DNA of 64,000 bases from assembly GCF_036884655.1 (NCBI RefSeq), contig NC_088345.1, positions 32,788,501 through 32,852,500 on the forward strand, in the 5' to 3' direction. Position numbers and translations under genes: made by a program. The DNA comes from Musa acuminata AAA Group (taxonomy: Eukaryota; Streptophyta; Magnoliopsida; Zingiberales; Musaceae). The number at the start of each line of letters is the position of its first letter. Position 1 is the stretch's first letter. Positions 32,038 through 43,399 of the stretch are shown piece by piece. The notes under the pieces were generated by a model, which was not told the origin of the DNA, made no database searches, and worked only from the letters and a program-made list of their open reading frames with translations.

Positions 32038-33042
32038 GATGCATTCCATGAGTTGTTTTTAAATTAGTGTATAAAATGTAAAAAAAAGAGGCGGGGGGGG
32101 GGGGTGCGCGTGTGGAATCATGCTTCTCTTTCTAGTGATTTTGAAAAAATAAAAAATTGAGTATGACAATTACATGTTAACTCCTAGCTCTAAGTACGAA
32201 GAGTTAGATTCACATAAAAGAAAAATACATTACTACAATAAACAAAATAATTTTGATTGAAAATATTTTATGTTTAATGAAATCATGCTTGATGATTTAA
32301 TGATACATAATGATGTAATGAAAATGTTAAGATTTTTTGTATCATGCTTGATGATTTTATACTATGCATGAGAATTTGAAATAATGATGATTTGAAATCA
32401 TATGTTTTGGAATTATGTGTTATACTTTTGATCTTGATGATTTTTATGATAAATCTTATTTTTTAGTTTTAAACTATAATGTATGTTTTGATATGGCATA
32501 AAAAAACAAGGACATGATTATATAAAATCAATTGTTGAAATTAAAATACTTAGAAGAGGAAAGTATTTTTTCTTGAAAAGTTCTCTATCTTTAAAGCTTT
32601 GGCAATTTTTCAATAAGAGATTGATGAATCTAGTTATATCATTTAGAATATTTTGAAAGTGATTTTGATGATTTGACAAATTGAATGAGTTGAAAATAAT
32701 GATAAATATTTTGAAAATAAATGCTTGTATCATGCTTGATGGTTTTACATTTTAAAATTATACATGATGAGTTGAAATAATGATGGTTTAAAAAAATATT
32801 TTTCAAATGCATGAATCGATAATCTTTTTGTCACATGAATCATGATTCCTTCACTTGATGACTCGATATTTCTTATGTATGAACCAAATTCTCTTTTCTT
32901 CTTGTCGTTTACTAAAGAGGAGAATTTTTCAAATAAATCATGATTTTTCAGAATTATAACTTAAATTTTTTTATGATTTATAATGAATTGAGATATATTA
33001 TACATGAATCGAGATTCTTTATGTGTTCTCCCATGACTCTTT
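32038..33042 (+). other. Element A internal non-coding region, left part
   Basis: AT-rich, with a 12-base G run near 32092-32104. No gene. Interrupted by element B at 33043 and continued at 40258. Confidence 0.6.
33038..33042 (+). repeat. Target-site duplication TCTTT, left copy (element B)
   Basis: Matched by TCTTT at 40253-40257. Confidence 0.85.
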
Positions 33043-34923
33043 TGTTGAATCTCGTATTTTGATGATGAAACTACTTGATATATGTTTATGATTTAATCTA
33101 CATTTTGAGTGATGCAGGATGCTTCGATCAGGATGAGACAATTAAAGCAGGAAAAATCATATTGTGCCGGAGGAACATGTTAAAAGATTGGACGTCGGGC
33201 CGGTGGATCGGTCGACGTATCGACAGAGGGCTTCGGGCCGTGGACTTGGGCATCGGGCCAAGAAGAGCGGGTATTGTGCCAAGGATATCGGAGTTGCGGA
33301 GTCAACTGGCCGATTAGGCAATAGGCCGCAGGAGAGGACGATGTGCCGAAGAATCGGATGAAGCATCGAGGGACCAATGACATGCCAAACAACTTGGTTA
33401 ATTGCTTAGGATTAATTGTCTCGATCGAAGTTTTGTTTTATATGTGCAGGATTAACTACGATGGAAGTAAGACATGTAGTAGGAGTTGCACTGAAGTCAA
33501 GACCATGATCACGTTGGGAGTTCGAGAGTTCGACAGAAGTCCGGACGGTCATCGGAGGTTCTACGAGAACAAATCCGAGAAGTCCAGGAGCTTGCCAAAG
33601 AAGCTCATCGGAACTCGCCAAGTGTATCGTCGCAAGTCCAGGAGTTTGCTGGAAGTCCGCCGGAGTATCGACAAAGGTTCGTCAAATGTTCGCTAGAAGC
33701 TTGCTGGAAGAAGCGATTGACGCACCGGAGCAAGTTGCAGTAAATGTCTTAAGAAATATCGTAGTTAGCATGTAGATTAAGTTAGGAATGGGAGGTGATC
33801 CCATTAACTTAATCTGGGGGCAATTGGGCCCTTGATAGACCCAAATTGGGCCGAATGGATCAACCCATTCGGACCAGAATTTCATACAGGCGATGGCACC
33901 GCCAGGGTCGGCGGTGGTACCGCCCAAGAGATGGTCTACTAGGAAAGCTGGGTGGTGCAATCGCCCAAGTTAGGCGGTGGCACCGGTTGGGCTCAGTCTC
34001 CGAGCGAGACTGGGCGGTGGAACTACCCCTGACAAGCGGTGGAACCGCCTGAGCTCGGTCTCCAAGCTCTGCCAAGCGGTGCAACCACCCCTGTCAAGTG
34101 GTGGCACCGCCCAGAGGCTCAGTCTCCGAGCTGCCAGGTGGTTGTACCGCCCCAGTCAGGAGGTAGTACCGCCAGGACCCCGAAAATCCAAGAAAAGACA
34201 TATTTGAGCTTCAAATTTAAACCAGTTTGGGGCCTATATAAACCCCACCGTTTCCTGCATGAAAGGGCAACCAAAAAACACTAAAAATCCAATCTTACTC
34301 TGTGATTTTTAGAGCTCAAAAGTGTTGTAAAAACTAGAAGTTCTCCTCCCTCTTTTCTTCCAAGTTTTTTATCTTTCAAGAGAGGAGAGAGAAGTTTGTA
34401 ATGGTTGTCTCCTAAGCCCATCAAAAGGAGTGAAACTATAAAAGGGTGGTTGGCCTTCGCCTATTGAAGAAAGGCCTCTAGTGGACGTCGGTGACCTCGT
34501 CGGTGGAAGAAGCCAAAAGTAGATGTAGGTCAAGATTGACCGAACCACTCTAAATCTCGGTTTGCATTTACTTTGAGCATCTTATCTTTACTGCAATCCT
34601 CCTTAGTAGCTTACTGCCTTCTGCTCATTTACAAACATGTTTCATAGTTAAGTATTTTTCGAATCGGCGTTAAGACGGAAATCAGTTTTATCGTTCGAAC
34701 ATCATATTTTAGTTTGCGCTTACATTCTGGTTTCCATCATAACTGCAAACTCCCTTTATATCTTTGCTTTAACTGCATCTCGCTTGATCATAAGTTAAAG
34801 TGATTTACGAATCGGCTTTCATACCCAAATCACTTTTATCGTACGAATGCAGTTTTAATCATCGAAAGTTTTTCGCCGCACTAATTCACCCCACCCCCTC
34901 TCTTAGTGCTCTTGATCCTAACA
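33043..34923 (+). repeat. Element B 5' LTR
   Basis: 1881 bp, TGTTGAATCTCG...GATCCTAACA. It carries a GC-rich word block at 33887-34177 (GGCGGTGGTACCGCC type), TATATAAA at 34235-34242 and a short C-rich run near the end. It lacks the 18-bp array found in N, C and E. Confidence 0.9.
34235..34242 (+). promoter_or_regulatory. TATA box of element B 5' LTR
   Basis: GGCCTATATAAACCCC; the 3' LTR copy is at 39565-39572. Confidence 0.7.
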
Positions 34924-34973
34924 ATTAGTATCAGAGCCCGATATTTCTCATTTCGGATTTACACCCGAGAGAA

Positions 34974-35915
34974 ATGACTCTTCATGGCTTTCAAGAGGGT
35001 TTATCGGTTGTTCGTCCACCGTTGTTTAACGGATTGGACTACATTTATTGGAAAACTCGAATGAGAGTTTTCTTGATTTATATGAATTTGGATATATGTA
35101 ATATTGTTGAAAACGGTTTTCAACTTCCCTCTAAACCGATGAACAAATGGTCGGATTTGGAGAAGAAGTATTTTTCTTTAAACGCAAAGGCTATGAATGC
35201 CTTGTTTTGCGCCTCAGACAAAAACGAGTTTAATTGGGTTTCTATGTGTGAAACGGTTTTTGATATTTGGTGAACACTTGAAATCACACACGAGGGAACT
35301 AGTAAAGTCAAAGACTCGAAAGTTAACATTTTATTGCATGATTTTGAGCTTTTTTGAATGCAACCAAGCGAGACTATAGGCGACATGTACACCCATTTCA
35401 CGGATGTCGTCAATAATCTAAGAGTTCTTGGTAAATCTTTTTCGAATTTTGATCTCATAAGCAAGATCTTAAGATCCCTTCCAAAAAGGTGGGATCCTAA
35501 AATAATCGCAATACAAGAAACAAAAGATTTAAATATTTTTCCACTTGAAGAACTAATTGGTTCGTTGATGATATATGAAATGGTGCACAATGCACATGAT
35601 GAACAAAACAACCTTTCAAAGAATAGGAAATATTTAGGACATAGAACATTTGAAGACCACTCGAGCATAAGCTCAAGTGATGGTGAACAAGAACTACTCA
35701 CTAAGAAATTTAAAAGATTAAAGAAACTAAAATTTAAGAACAAAAAGAACAGAACTACTTGCTTTGAACGCAAAAAGAAGAACACAAAGTGGGATGAATT
35801 GAGCTCCTCCGAAGACGAGGAGAAAATCAACAAAGGCGAGGTGGCAAACTACGCCTTAATGACATTCAACGATGAGGTAATCGAAACCCCCTTAATTTAT
35901 TTTGAAATTACTTGA
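34974..35915 (+). pseudogene. Element B gag, broken by two stops
   Basis: One frame reads 34974-35915 apart from TGA at 35271-35273 (family has Trp followed by HTLE) and TGA at 35355-35357 (family has Arg). Both are single-base G-to-A or C-to-T type changes. It shows the same UBN2-type Gag (PPLFNGLDYIYWKTRM, GDMYTHFTDVVNNL, ILRSLPKRWDPK). The zinc knuckle has been lost: only CFER remains at the place of the first cysteine. Confidence 0.87.
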
Positions 35916-38389
35916 TGTTTTTCATGATACATTTTTTTTTAGAATAATTATTTTTTTCTTGAAAATTATATTTTAAAAAAATTAAAAATACAAGAATATG
36001 ATCATGCTCGTAATTTTGAAAATAATCATAAAAAATACATATTTTATGATAGACAAACAAAATAATTTTGATTGAAAATATGAAATCATGCTATATGTGG
36101 TTAAGAAGTAATAATGTGTATCATGTTAATTTTCATTATTATTTCTCGATTTTGATTAAATAAAATCATGTTTGAAGAAATGTATAATGATGTAATATTA
36201 AACATTTTGATACCATGATTAACAATTTTATGCATGAGATTTTAAGTTATACATGATGATAAGCATGTATTATTTTCATGAGTGTATTTGAAAAACATAT
36301 GGCAAAACTGTGTCCGAATGCATGAAAGTGTTAAATTTCATTTTTGAATTCTCTTGATTTTTGTGATTTATTGATGTTGATGGTTTTATGATGAAATTCA
36401 TTTTTCGATCCTAAACGTTGATGCATATTTTTATTTAACATAAATGAAAAAGCATGCTAACATGAAATCAATCATTTAAAATGAAATACTTAAAAAAGGG
36501 AAAATATATTATCAATGAAATCATGAATCTACTTATGTTATGAATTTTGTGAACCATAAAAATGATTTTGGTGATTTGAATTTGAGATGAGTTTTATCAA
36601 AATCATGATCTTGATTTCTTGGAATAACATGAGATTTCCCTTGATGATCATCTCGATTATTTAAAAGGAGATTTGTTGAAATGATTCATGGAATTTTCGA
36701 TTCATGACTTGATCCTTCATTTGTTTATGAGATGGTTGAAATCTTTGTACCTTTGAATTCTTCCCTTCTCCCTTCGATTTTTGAATTTATACATGTTATA
36801 TGTTGAAGATTTGAAACCATGTTTTGATATCATGCATACCCAAGAAATGTTGATTTGACAAAATGAATGATGATTTTTCTCTTGAATATAACTTGTGATA
36901 TATTTTTTTTAATGAATCATCATCTTGATTTCTCGATATTCGATACATGAAATTTTATTATGAATCAAGATTTTTTGTTTAATCGATCTCTTAAGATTTT
37001 CTTTCGATTATTTATGAGGAGATTTTTCAAAAAGAAATCATGTCTTTTGGTATTCACATGTTTAAATCTTTCATAATATGATCTTTATGTAATTCCTTGT
37101 ATTCATGAAATGTTTATCTCATCACCCAACTAATTCTTCTTGATATTATTTATGTGATGATATGAATGAAATATTCATAAATTTGTAATGATGCATGCAA
37201 TACTTATGATAATGATGTACATGATGTATTGCATATGATGTGTATCATGAATGCTTTAAATGATGAATGTTTGATATCATGATCAACATGTTGATAAATG
37301 CTTAAAAATTTTAATGCTTGATTATCATGTATGATATGCTCATAATGATGATTGATTTATCTGTATCATGCATGAAAAATGAAATGTATATGTGCATGTT
37401 TTAATTTGAAAATATAATGATAAGATTGATACTTACCTTTGTCATGATTTAGAAATTGACGCAAAGGGTCTTCCCTTTTTTTTTACATTGACAAAGGGGG
37501 AGAAATATCGCTAGCTCATCTTGCAAAATTTAGAAACATGTACTTTGCAAAGGAAGCAAATATTTGCTAGCTTACATATTGCAAGGAAAAGAACTTGACA
37601 TCTTGAACATCACAAAAATTTGCTACCTTACATGATGTAAAATTTGCTAGAATTGCTAGCTTGTGATCTAAAGAGAAACAAAAAGTTGCTATCTCAAAAG
37701 AAGCAAATTGCACAATTCAAGAAGAAAGCAAAAATTGCACTTCTCAAAAGAGAAGAAATTGCTATCTTGAACATCACTGAGAATTGCTAGCTTGAAATCT
37801 CAAGAAAATACAAAAATGTGCTATCGTGCCTATCTCAAGAAAAGCAAATATGCCAACTTGCATATCTTTGAATTTGCTAGCTTGTATATTATAAAACTTG
37901 CATATTTCAAGAAGCAAGAGTTGCGTTCTTGAACATCTCTAAATTGCTAGCTTGCAATTCTAAAATGTTGTAACATTGCTAGCTTGCATGATGTAGAACT
38001 TGCTATTTTAAACATTACCAAAAGTGCTATCTTGTATGCTGTAAAACATGCATATCTAAAACTTGATAGCTTGAATGTTCTAAGCATGATGTAACACTTG
38101 CTAAATTTTCTAGCTTCAAAACTGCATGATGATAAAACTTGATATTATGTTTTTTATGCAATGAGTTAAACTTATATTCCAAACATAAGAATAGTTGGAC
38201 TTCTCCTTTTTGTTGATGACAAAGGGGGAGAAGTATGATGTTATAAATAAGTTAATGATAATGTGTTGCAAGTATTCATGATGAATATTGCAATGACTTG
38301 AATTTAGTTTGAATTCAAGGTTCTATCAATATGACATATTGATAGGGGGAATTTGTTTAAACTCCCGGAGTTAAGATTAACTCCGTCAT
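35916..38389 (+). repeat. Element B internal non-coding region with short degenerate repeats
   Basis: No gene. 35916-37480 is AT-rich with many ATGATG/CATGAT words. A polypurine-like GACAAAGGGGGAGAAAT lies near 37489-37506. From about 37510 to 38110 a loose ~35-45-bp unit recurs ('TTGCTAGCTTGCATAT', 'TCTCAAGAGAAGCAAA'). The second polypurine-like motif is at 38207-38232. Confidence 0.65.
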
Positions 38390-38456
38390 CAAGTGGTTGT
38401 CATCATAAAAAAGGGAGAGATTGTTGAATCTCGTATTTTGATGATGAAACCACTTG
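38390..38456 (+). other. Hairpin bracketing the polypurine tract and 3' LTR start (element B)
   Basis: Left arm 38390-38410 (CAAGTGGTT, G, TCATCATAAAA) pairs with right arm 38436-38456 (TTTTGATGATGA, AACCACTTG). The outer stem sequence differs from that of N, but in both arms together. Confidence 0.78.
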
Positions 38457-40252
38457 ATATATGTTTATGATTTAATCTGCGTTTTGAGTGACGTATGATG
38501 CTTCGATCAGGATGAGACAATTAAAGCAGGAAAAATCATGTTGTGCCGGAGGAACATGTCAGAAGATTGGACGTCGGGTCGGTGGATCGGTCGACGTATC
38601 GATAGAAGGCTTCGGGCCATGGACTCAGGCATCAGGCCAAGAAGAGCAGGTATTATGCCAAGGATATCGGAGTTGCGGAGTCAACTGGCCGATTGGGCAA
38701 TAGGCCGCAGGAGAGGATGATGCACCGAAGAATCGGATGAAGTGTTGAGGGACAAATGACATGCCATACAACTTGGTTAATTGCTTAGGATTAATTGTCT
38801 CGATCAAAGTTTTGTTTTACATGTGCAAAATTAACTACGATGGAAGTAAGACATGTAGCAAAAGTTGCGTCGGAGTCAAAACCATGATCACGTTGGGAGT
38901 TTCTGCGGGAACAAATCTGAGAAGTCCAAGAGCTTGCCAAAGAAGCTCGTCGGAACTCGCCAAGTGGATCGTCGCAATTCCAGGAGTTTGTCGGAAGTCC
39001 GCCGGAGCATCGCCGAAGGTTCGTCAGATGTTCACCGGAGAAGCGATTGATGCACTGGAGCAAGTTGTAGTAAATATCTTAAGAAATATCGTAGTTAGCA
39101 TGTAGATTAAGTTAGGAATGAGAGGTGATCTCATTAACTTAATCTGGGAGCAATTGGGCCATTGATAGACCCAAATTGGGCCGAATGGATCAACCCATTC
39201 GGACCAGAATTCTAGTTAGGCGGTGGCACCGCTAGGGTCAATGGTGGCACCGCCCAAGAGATAGTCTCCTAGGAAAGCTAGGCGGTGCAACCGCCCAGGT
39301 CAGGCGGTGGCACCGCTTAGGCTTAGTCTCCGAGTTAGACTAGGCAGTGGAACTGCCCTTGACAAGCGGTGGAATCGCTTGAGCTTGGTCTCCGAGCTCT
39401 ACCAAGCGGTGCAACCGCCTCTGTCAGGCAGTGGCACCGCCTAGAGGCTCAGTCTCCGAGCTGCTAGGCGGTTGTATAGCCTCAGTCAAGAGGTAGTACC
39501 GCTAGGACCCCGAAAATCCGGGAAAAGATATTTTTGAGCTCCAAATTCAAACCAGTTTGGGGCCTATATAAACCCCACCCTTTTCTACATAAAAGGGCAA
39601 CAAAAAAGCACCGAAAATTCAATCTTACTATGTGATTTTTAGAGCTCGAAAGTGTTGTAAAGACTACAAGTTCTCCTCCCTCTTTTTTTCCAAATTTTGA
39701 TCTTTCAATAGAGGAGAGAAAAGTTTGTAAGGGTTGTCTCCTAAGCCCATCAAAAGGAGTAAAACTGTAAAAGGGTGATTGGCCTTCGCCTATTGAAGAA
39801 AGGCCTCTAGTGGACGTCGGTGACCTCGTTGGTGGAGGAAGCCAAAAGTGGATGTAGGTCAAGATTGACCGAACCACTCTAAATCTCAGTTTGCATTTAC
39901 TTTGAGCATCTTATCTTTACTGCAATCCTCCTCAGTAGCTTACTGCCTTCTGCTCATTTACAAATGTGTTTCATAGTTAAGTATTTTTTGAATCGGCGTT
40001 AAGACGGAAATCAGTTTTATCGTATAAACATCATATTTCAGTTTGCGCTTACATTCTGATTTCCATCATAACTGCAAACTCTCTTTATATCTTTGCTTTA
40101 ACTACATCTCGCTTGATCATAAGTTAAAGTGATTTATGAATCGACTTTCATACCGAAATTATTTTTATTGTACGAATGCTGTTTTAATCGTCGAAATTTT
40201 CAGTTGCACTAATTCACCCCCCCTCCCTCTCTTAGTGTTCTTGATCCTAACA
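38422..40252 (+). repeat. Element B 3' LTR
   Basis: 1831 bp, TGTTGAATCTCG...GATCCTAACA, followed by TCTTT (40253-40257). Confidence 0.9.
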
Positions 40253-41165
40253 TCTTTATGCAATAGGAAAGTCTATATATAAACCATGATCTTGAATTCT
40301 CGATATTTAATACTTAAGATTTTTTTTATAAATCAAGATTTTTGTTCTCCTAAAGTTTCTTTTTGTTATTTGCCAAAAGGGAGATTTGTCAAAATAAATA
40401 ATGTCTTTTGGTATTCATGACTTAATCTTCCATGATCTTTGATATTATATCTTTTATGATATGATTCCTTTGTATTTATGGCTTGTATGCCTCATGTAAT
40501 GATTGAAATATTTTGCACTATTGTATCCTTCTCTTCCTTTTGACAATAACAAAAGGGGAGAGAAAATTACTATCTTGCATATCTCAATAAAAGAAAACTT
40601 GTAAAAAAAAATAAAACTTGCAAGCTTGCACATCTCAAAGGAGAAAGTCTTGCTAGCTTGTGCATCACAAAAATTAGCAAAAAAGGTGCTAGCTTGCACA
40701 TTGTAAAGAGAAGCAAAAAAGTTGCTATCTAAAGAGAAGTAAAAACTTTGCTAAACTTCACATTCTTAAAGATCTTGCTCGCTTGCGCATTGAAAAGGAA
40801 ACAAAAATTACTAGCTCGAACATTGCAAAGGAAGAAACAAATTGCTAGCTTGCACTTCTCAAAAGAGAAGAAAAAACTCACTAGCTTGCATGTTCTAAAG
40901 TGATAAAAAATTTGCTAAATTGCTAAGCTTACATATCTCTAAAATTTGATAGTTGCACTTCTCCTTTTTGTTGATGATAAATGGGTAAAAATTATGATGA
41001 TCATGATGTATTAAAATTTTGATTATGCATGATTTTATGATGACATGTTACTTGGATTCATAATTTATGTCTGAATTTATATTTTTATCAATATGACATA
41101 TTGATAGGGGGAGTTTGGTTTAAACTTTGTCATCAATTGGTTGTTATCATCAAAAAGGGAGAGAT
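40253..41165 (+). repeat. Element A internal non-coding region, right part
   Basis: Continues 32038-33042 after element B. No gene. A loose repeat around 'TTGCTAGCTTGCA' fills 40560-40930. A decayed polypurine-like motif is at 40975-41000, and the hairpin arms at 41134-41200 close the region. Confidence 0.65.
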
Positions 41166-41200
41166 TATTGAATCTTGGATTTTGATGATGAAATTAATTG
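41134..41200 (+). other. Hairpin bracketing the 3' LTR start (element A)
   Basis: Left arm CAATTGGTT, G, TTATCATCAAAA (41134-41155); right arm TTTTGATGATGA, AATTAATTG (41180-41200). Two mismatches become G-U pairs in RNA. Confidence 0.65.
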
Positions 41201-41631
41201 ATAGAGTTTATGATCTAATCTGTGTTTTGAGTGACATAGGACTAGCTTCGATACAATTAAAGTAAGAAAAATCAATGTTGGGCCAGAGTGAAACATGTTA
41301 GAAGATTGGACATTGACCGGAGGATCGGTCGACATGTCGGCAGAAAGCTTCATGCCATGAGTTCGGGCATTAGGCCTAGAAAGTGGACATTACACTAAGG
41401 AGATCGGAGTTGCGGAGGTCAACATGCCGATTAGGCAAAAGGCAGCAAAAGAGGATGATGAGCCGAAGGATTGGATGAAGCACTGATGAACCAATGACAT
41501 GCCAGACACTATGTGATTTATACTTTATAATAATTATCTAGATCGAAGTAGTTTTAAGTTGTAATTAGGTTGAAATTAGGCCAACTCAATTAGGGGGCCA
41601 TTTGATAGAACCCAAAATGAATCCTATGAAA
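41166..41631 (+). repeat. Element A 3' LTR fragment
   Basis: Starts TATTGAATCTTGG (TG changed to TA) and follows the LTR order until 'CATTTGATAGAACCCAAAATG' near 41599, then stops at the junction with element C. The remaining ~1.3 kb of LTR is absent. Confidence 0.7.
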
Positions 41632-41657
41632 ATTTGATAGAACCCAAAATGAATCCT
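41600..41657. repeat. 26-bp direct repeat at the A/C junction
   Basis: ATTTGATAGAACCCAAAATG and six more bases occur at 41600-41625 and again at 41632-41657, 32 bp apart. The first copy belongs to the LTR of A; the second joins straight into pol of C. Confidence 0.8.
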
Positions 41658-43399
41658 TCTTCTTGGTTGAAACCTTTGGCCACTAATCTAGCCTTGTTTC
41701 TAACCACGATACCATTTTCATCTTGCTTGTTTCTAAAGACCCATTTAGTACCAATTACTAAATGGTCATTTGGCCTAGGAACAAGCGTCCACACCTCATT
41801 TCTCTCAAATTGATTTAATTCATCTTGCATTGCGATAATCCATGAATCATCTTTCATGGCTTCATCAACACATTTGGGTTCAATTTGGGAGAGAAAAGCG
41901 GCGTTGGCACAAAAGTTTTTAAAAGAAGATCGTGTTTGAACCCTCTTTGATGTGTCTCCTAGGATTAGCTCCTTAGGATGAGCATCTATATACTTCCAAT
42001 CCTTGGGTAAGGATGTTTTGGAAGTGGATGCAACCAAGTTGCTGGTTGGAGACGGGGTTTCGTTTAAATTCAAGGAATCAAAATTAACATCATCATCAAG
42101 ATCATTTTTCTTAATTTCTGAAATCTCATTGAAAACAACATGGATGGATTCTTCAATAATTAAGGTTCTTTTATTGAAGATGCGAAAAGCTTTAGAAACC
42201 GAAGAATAACCAAGAAAGATTCCTTCATCAGATTTAGCATCGAATTTTCCTAAGTTATCCTTTTCATTCAAGATAAAACACTTACACCCAAAGACTTTAA
42301 AATATGAGACATTGGGTTTTTTGTTATTCCATAACTCATAAGGAGTTTTGGTGAGTAAGGGTCTTACTAGGACTCTATTTAAAATATAGCATGCGGTGTT
42401 TACAGCTTCTGCCCAAAAATATTTGGGTAGGCTATGTTCATTCAACATGGTTCTTGCCATTTCTTGTAAATTTCGATTTTTTCTTTCTACTACCCCATTT
42501 TGTTGAGGATTTCTTGGAGTAGAGAAGTTATGGTTGTATCCGTTGAGTTCACAGAATTCTTGGAAGTCATGGTTTTGAAATTCTCCACCGTGATCACTTC
42601 TAATTGACGAAATCATAGATTCCTTCTCATTTTGAACAAGTTTACAAAACTTGGTAAAATGTCTAAAGCATTCATTTTTTTGTTTTAAGAAGTAGGTCCA
42701 TGTATATCTGCTGTAGTCATCAATAATGACAAAGGCGTATTTGCTACCTCCTAGACTCGAAGTAGAGATTGGTCCGAACAAGTCCATATGGATCAATTGT
42801 AAGGGCCTAGAGGTGCTTATTTGATTCTTAGCTTTGAAGCTACCCCTAATTTGCTTACCTAATTGGCAAGCATCACATACATTATCTTTGATGAACTTGA
42901 TATGAGGAATTCCTCTTACAAGTTCTCTAGATGATACTTGGTTGATTAGTTTCATGCTAGCATGACCTAATCTTCTATGCCATAGCCAAGCATCCTCATT
43001 CATAACGGCAAAGCACATTTCATCACATAAGTCATTGATGTCAATAGTGTATACGTTGTTTTGTTTTAATGCAATCATAGATACATTTTTGTGTGGTTTT
43101 TCAATGATGCAGGCATTAGATTCAAATCTTATAATATATCCTTTATCACATAATTGACTAATGCTCAAGAGGTTATGTTTTAAACCATCAACTAGTAAAA
43201 CATCTTCAATAGAGAGGTTGGATTTGTTACCTATGGTTCCTTTGCCAATGATTTTACCCTTGTTGTTGTCTCCGAAGGTGACATATCCTTCGTCTATGCT
43301 AGAGAGCTTAGAGAATTGAGATGGATCTCCGGTCATATGCCTTGAGCATCCACTATCAAGGTACCATTTCTTGCTCCTAGCTTGCGATTGTTTAGTTTT
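41624..43399 (-). CDS. Element C partial Pol: protease, integrase and start of reverse transcriptase
   Basis: The frame directly follows the TAG that ends gag and is in the same frame. It begins with a short linker and the protease active site WYLDSGCSRHMTG (D at 43355-43357). Next is the GAG-pre-integrase/zinc region (HRRLGH, CDACQLGK). The integrase core follows with MDLFGP, IIDDYSRYTW, RSDHGGEF and NGVVERKNR, so the D, D and E residues are all visible. RT begins (DELNQFERNEVWTLV, GTKWVFRNK, KARLVAKGFNQEEG) and is cut before its catalytic boxes; the last few residues come from junction sequence. The first ATG is at 43336, inside the protease motif, so translation would need readthrough or a related process from gag. 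Confidence 0.9.
   Translation of the reverse strand, partial: KTKQSQARSKKWYLDSGCSRHMTGDPSQFSKLSSIDEGYVTFGDNNKGKIIGKGTIGNKSNLSIEDVLLVDGLKHNLLSISQLCDKGYIIRFESNACIIEKPHKNVSMIALKQNNVYTIDINDLCDEMCFAVMNEDAWLWHRRLGHASMKLINQVSSRELVRGIPHIKFIKDNVCDACQLGKQIRGSFKAKNQISTSRPLQLIHMDLFGPISTSSLGGSKYAFVIIDDYSRYTWTYFLKQKNECFRHFTKFCKLVQNEKESMISSIRSDHGGEFQNHDFQEFCELNGYNHNFSTPRNPQQNGVVERKNRNLQEMARTMLNEHSLPKYFWAEAVNTACYILNRVLVRPLLTKTPYELWNNKKPNVSYFKVFGCKCFILNEKDNLGKFDAKSDEGIFLGYSSVSKAFRIFNKRTLIIEESIHVVFNEISEIKKNDLDDDVNFDSLNLNETPSPTSNLVASTSKTSLPKDWKYIDAHPKELILGDTSKRVQTRSSFKNFCANAAFLSQIEPKCVDEAMKDDSWIIAMQDELNQFERNEVWTLVPRPNDHLVIGTKWVFRNKQDENGIVVRNKARLVAKGFNQEEGFILGSIKFS

Larger units (their letters stand above)
33043..40252 (+). 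mobile_element. Element B: Sirevirus-like Ty1/copia element, gag remnant only
   Basis: 7210 bp with LTRs at both ends (33043-34923 and 38422-40252), tRNA-iMet-like primer site, broken gag, a long non-coding interior and a polypurine tract, flanked by TCTTT. The LTRs differ visibly, including a ~37-bp loss in the 3' copy near 38898, so it is older than N and E. No pol is present. Confidence 0.88.
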
